Positions 6,851-8,178 of a DNA stretch of 8,178 nt are shown here, in pieces. A program made the position numbers and the translations under genes. The notes beneath the pieces were generated by a model that worked only from the letters and a program-made list of their open reading frames with translations, made no database searches and had not been told where the DNA came from. The DNA lies in contig CACYEE010000135.1 in assembly GCA_902773415.1 (NCBI GenBank), forward strand, positions 1 to 8,178, read 5' to 3'. The stretch's first letter is position 1; each line of letters opens with the position of its first letter. This DNA comes from an uncultured Actinomyces sp. GTDB taxonomy: Bacteria > Actinomycetota > Actinomycetes > Actinomycetales > Actinomycetaceae.

Positions 6851-6881
6851 ATGGCCGCCGAAATCCGCCATCCTCATGGCG
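6846..6881. repeat. Two further palindromes sharing the ATGGC motif
   Basis: GCCATATGGC (6846-6855) is a perfect 10-bp palindrome that overlaps the right arm of the 58-nt hairpin. CGCCAT (6866-6871) and ATGGCG (6876-6881) form a second stem around CCTC, flanked by direct repeats AATCCGC (6862-6868 and 6882-6888). ATGGC(G) or its complement thus recurs five times in 6793-6881, allowing alternative pairings. Confidence 0.5.
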
Positions 6882-6934
6882 AATCCGCGCAAGTCGCTCC
6901 GGCCCGGATTCCGAAGCCGTGTTCTCCGTGGGCG

Positions 6935-6949
6935 GATTGCGTCGCAATC
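6935..6949. promoter_or_regulatory. Palindrome just upstream of the marR -35
   Basis: GATTGCG (6935-6941) and CGCAATC (6943-6949) are exact complements around one T. The site ends 6 bp before the TTGACA hexamer, a usual place for an activator or an upstream repressor. No regulator family is recognised from the sequence. Confidence 0.4.
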
Positions 6950-6955
6950 GCCCCC

Positions 6956-6984
6956 TTGACATTTAGCAGGTACCTGCATATTAT
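6956..6984 (+). promoter_or_regulatory. Sigma-70 type promoter of marR
   Basis: TTGACA (6956-6961), a 17-bp spacer and TATTAT (6979-6984) give a perfect -35 and a five-of-six -10 at ideal spacing. It is the best promoter in the window and lies in a locally AT-rich patch. Transcription should start near 6990-6992, giving an untranslated leader of about 105 nt before the marR ATG. Confidence 0.88.
6964..6977. promoter_or_regulatory. MarR operator 1 (promoter spacer)
   Basis: The 14-mer TAGCAGGTACCTGC includes the 12-bp perfect palindrome GCAGGTACCTGC (6966-6977). It fills the spacer between -35 and -10, so a bound dimer would exclude RNA polymerase. Its identity with the second copy and position before a marR gene imply that the MarR protein itself binds here. 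Confidence 0.8.
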
Positions 6985-6987
6985 TTC

Positions 6988-7001
6988 TAGCAGGTACCTG
7001 C
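6988..7001. promoter_or_regulatory. MarR operator 2 (start site)
   Basis: An exact second copy of TAGCAGGTACCTGC, with the palindrome at 6990-7001. Its centre is 24 bp from that of operator 1. It covers the expected transcription start. Two identical palindromes around one promoter are the classic layout for autorepression by a MarR dimer pair. Confidence 0.8.
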
Positions 7002-7020
7002 GAAACACCGCGTCGATGCA

Positions 7021-7052
7021 TGCGGAGCCCAGCCAGTCGGAGCCGCTCCGCA
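7021..7052 (+). promoter_or_regulatory. Leader hairpin in the marR mRNA
   Basis: TGCGGAGC (7021-7028) and GCTCCGCA (7045-7052) form an 8-bp stem with a 16-nt loop in the marR leader. A second CGGAGC copy (7038-7043) can pair with the same right arm, so two mutually exclusive folds are possible. It ends 32 nt before the AGGAGA ribosome binding site. A regulatory role is only inferred. Confidence 0.35.
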
Positions 7053-7096
7053 CGATTCCACATGAAACAAGCGAAGAACCTTTCAGGAGAACACCC

Positions 7097-7717
7097 ATGA
7101 ACGCCAACGAAACAGCATTCGAAAAGCTCATCACCGTCCAGCGCATGACCCGCGCCTACCGCCACGCCTACAGGCAGACGAGGCACCCCGCAATGGACGT
7201 TTCACGAGGCCAGGGCCGCGTGCTCAGCCTCCTCAAGCTGCGTGACGGCCTCGCCACGAAGGAGATGGCCGAAATCCTCGGAATCCGCGTCTCCTCGCTC
7301 AACGAGACGCTCGCCCGAATGGAACGCGACGGGCTCGTCCGCCGCGAACCCTCCGAACACGACAGGCGCATCCAGACCATCGGCCTCACCGAGGCCGGAA
7401 GCGCGCTCGAAAGTCCGCGCGCACGGCTCGCCGCCAAGACCTTCGCCGGATTCTCCGATGCCGAACTCGAAACTTTCGGAGGCTTCCTCGAGCGCGTCGC
7501 CGACAACCTCGAATCGGAGCTTGGCGACGACTACCGCGAATTTCTCAGGCGGGGCAAGGCCCGGCGCAAGGAGTTCTTCGGCGAGGCGGGCCCCGGCTGC
7601 CACGGTCCGCATCACGGAGGCAAGCGAGGCGGTCCGAAGCCCGAGCGGCGCGACCGAGGCCCGCGTGGAGCAGGCCCGCGCGATTTCGAGGAGCGCCACG
7701 CCCACCCCGACTTCTAG
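7097..7717 (+). CDS. MarR-family transcriptional repressor
   Basis: This is a 206-residue dimeric DNA-binding repressor. The winged helix-turn-helix spans about 36-101: helices at TKEMAEILGI (54-63) and VSSLNETLARMERDGL (65-80, recognition helix), then the wing with the family signature EHDRRIQTIGLTEAG (87-101). Flanking helices 7-30 and 104-152 form the dimer interface. After about 158 a tail rich in Gly, Arg, His and Pro extends beyond the usual 140-160 residue family length; it holds the only cysteine, Cys168, in CHGPHH (168-173). This rules out the OhrR-type N-terminal peroxide-sensing cysteine. ATG at 7097 follows AGGAGA (7085-7090) by 6 nt; in-frame ATGs at 7016 and 7020 have no ribosome binding site. 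Two palindromic operators in its promoter argue for autorepression. The ligand and other targets are unknown; many relatives control drug efflux pumps, and none is in view. Confidence 0.93.
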   Translation: MNANETAFEKLITVQRMTRAYRHAYRQTRHPAMDVSRGQGRVLSLLKLRDGLATKEMAEILGIRVSSLNETLARMERDGLVRREPSEHDRRIQTIGLTEAGSALESPRARLAAKTFAGFSDAELETFGGFLERVADNLESELGDDYREFLRRGKARRKEFFGEAGPGCHGPHHGGKRGGPKPERRDRGPRGAGPRDFEERHAHPDF

Positions 7718-7725
7718 GCCCGGCA

Positions 7726-7756
7726 CGTATCAAAGGGGCCAGACCCCTTCGATACG
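7726..7756 (+). terminator. Palindrome after marR, possible terminator
   Basis: CGTATCAAAGGGG (7726-7738) pairs with CCCCTTCGATACG (7744-7756) with one mismatch and a 5-nt loop. It begins 9 nt after the marR stop, where a terminator is expected, but no T-tract follows. Its centre GGGGCCAGACCCC (7735-7747) matches the left-end palindrome in the pattern GGGG-N-CAG-N-CCCC. It may therefore be a REP-like repeat that also ends or protects the transcript. Confidence 0.6.
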
Positions 7757-8178
7757 CCCGCCCAGCCCAGACGCACGACCCAGACACAGCGAAAACGGAC
7801 TCGACCCGGCAAAACAGACCAAGAAACTTGACGATACCGCCCCCCCCCCGCACACAAACAGAAAAACCCGCGATTGACACCACCACGCCCCTCCCCCAGG
7901 AACCCTGGCAACAAAGGCCATGCCACCCACGCCAAACACGCCAACAACCGAGAAAACGAAAACGACGACACCGAACGCAGCAAACCCAACCCAACCAAAC
8001 ACGAAAAACCACCAGCCACGACACAAGCACCCACGACAAGCACCATGCCAACCACCAACACGACACAACACACAAACTCGCCGAAAACACAACGCCAGTC
8101 CACGCCCACAGACGCCACGCTTCTCCCAAAACGCCAACCACACACCGACCGCACCCGACCAACCCGCCCCCCGGACAG
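7757..8178. other. Gene-free tract with extreme A+C bias
   Basis: I find no gene here that I can support. From 7921 to 8160 the + strand has 107 C, 95 A, 31 G and 7 T, and 7922-8045 (124 nt) has no T at all. Because stops need T, all + frames are open over much of it; an ATG at 7920 opens a Thr/Pro/Asn-rich frame to the window end. It has only AAAGG 2 nt upstream as a binding site, and its GC3 is near 50%, unlike the true genes. The - strand open frames are the mirror of the same bias. The RNA continuing from marR would be C-rich, G-poor and poorly structured, which fits a Rho loading region. An intergenic stretch of unknown origin is the alternative. Confidence 0.6.
7840..7849. repeat. Run of ten cytosines
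   Basis: C10 is the longest homopolymer in the window and lies in the A+C-rich tract. Such runs slip during replication and can vary in length between cells or assemblies. No coding frame or promoter that I accept depends on it. Confidence 0.7.

Noticed and set aside
5692..7024. GCATGC or GCATGCAC upstream of several genes (5692, 6266, 7019, also 4397)
   Set aside because: It looked like a shared operator, but GCATGC also occurs several times inside smc, and positions relative to the start codons differ.
6302..7717. osmC-marR as an Ohr/OhrR peroxide system
   Set aside because: The MarR protein lacks an N-terminal sensing cysteine, the operators lie only in the marR promoter, and the 339-bp gap plus hairpins separate the genes.
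7884..7910. G-run cluster on the - strand as a possible G-quadruplex
   Set aside because: Only three usable runs lie close together; the nearby stem CCAGG/CCTGG is only 5 bp. Not enough to support a feature.
7714..8154. Long - strand frames in the right-hand tract (Val/Gly/Cys/Trp-rich)
   Set aside because: They are open in several frames only because the strand lacks A, and the translations look like compositional noise with no domain.
7920..8178. Open frame on the + strand starting MPPTPNTPTTEK and running off the end
   Set aside because: All + frames are open here for lack of T, GC3 is far below that of the real genes, and the ribosome binding site is too close. It cannot be excluded without sequence past 8178.

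Overview
The window looks like chromosomal DNA of a high-GC Gram-positive bacterium of the class Actinomycetes. The main clue is the SMC protein. Its N-terminal half has the wording typical of that class (MGEQGVKQLRGG, SDTGMGREMHVIIGQGRLDEVL), unlike the coriobacterial or firmicute versions. Third codon positions are strongly GC-biased in every accepted gene. Family and genus cannot be fixed from the sequence alone; Bifidobacteriaceae or Actinomycetaceae are guesses.

Layout. Positions 1-128 hold repeat-like palindromes and an intrinsic terminator that faces left. Two genes run leftward: a 109-aa single-pass membrane protein of unknown function (458 to 129) and the chromosome condensation ATPase SMC (4251 to 664). 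Four genes run rightward: a cation diffusion facilitator related to the ZnT9 branch (4504-5616), a rhodanese-domain lipoprotein (5746-6216), an OsmC-family thiol peroxidase-like protein (6302-6757) and a MarR-family repressor (7097-7717). The smc/cation-transporter gap is divergent and may hold a 42-codon ORF. The osmC-marR gap (6758-7096) is the densest regulatory stretch. It has a chain of inverted repeats including a 58-nt hairpin, then a near-consensus sigma-70 promoter with two identical 14-bp palindromic operators over the spacer and the start site. The last 420 bases (7757-8178) carry no gene I can support and have an extreme A+C bias on the + strand.

How the parts fit. smc is housekeeping. 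The rightward genes form a loose metal, sulfur and peroxide handling cluster with gaps of 85-340 bp, so they are more likely several transcription units than one tight operon. marR almost certainly controls its own promoter; its other targets are not visible. I see no defence system, transposase, CRISPR array, tRNA or rRNA. The most unusual signals are non-coding: the palindromes sharing a GGGG-N-CAG-N-CCC(C) core at both ends of the window, the nested hairpins before marR, and the thymine-starved, cytosine-rich tract after it.
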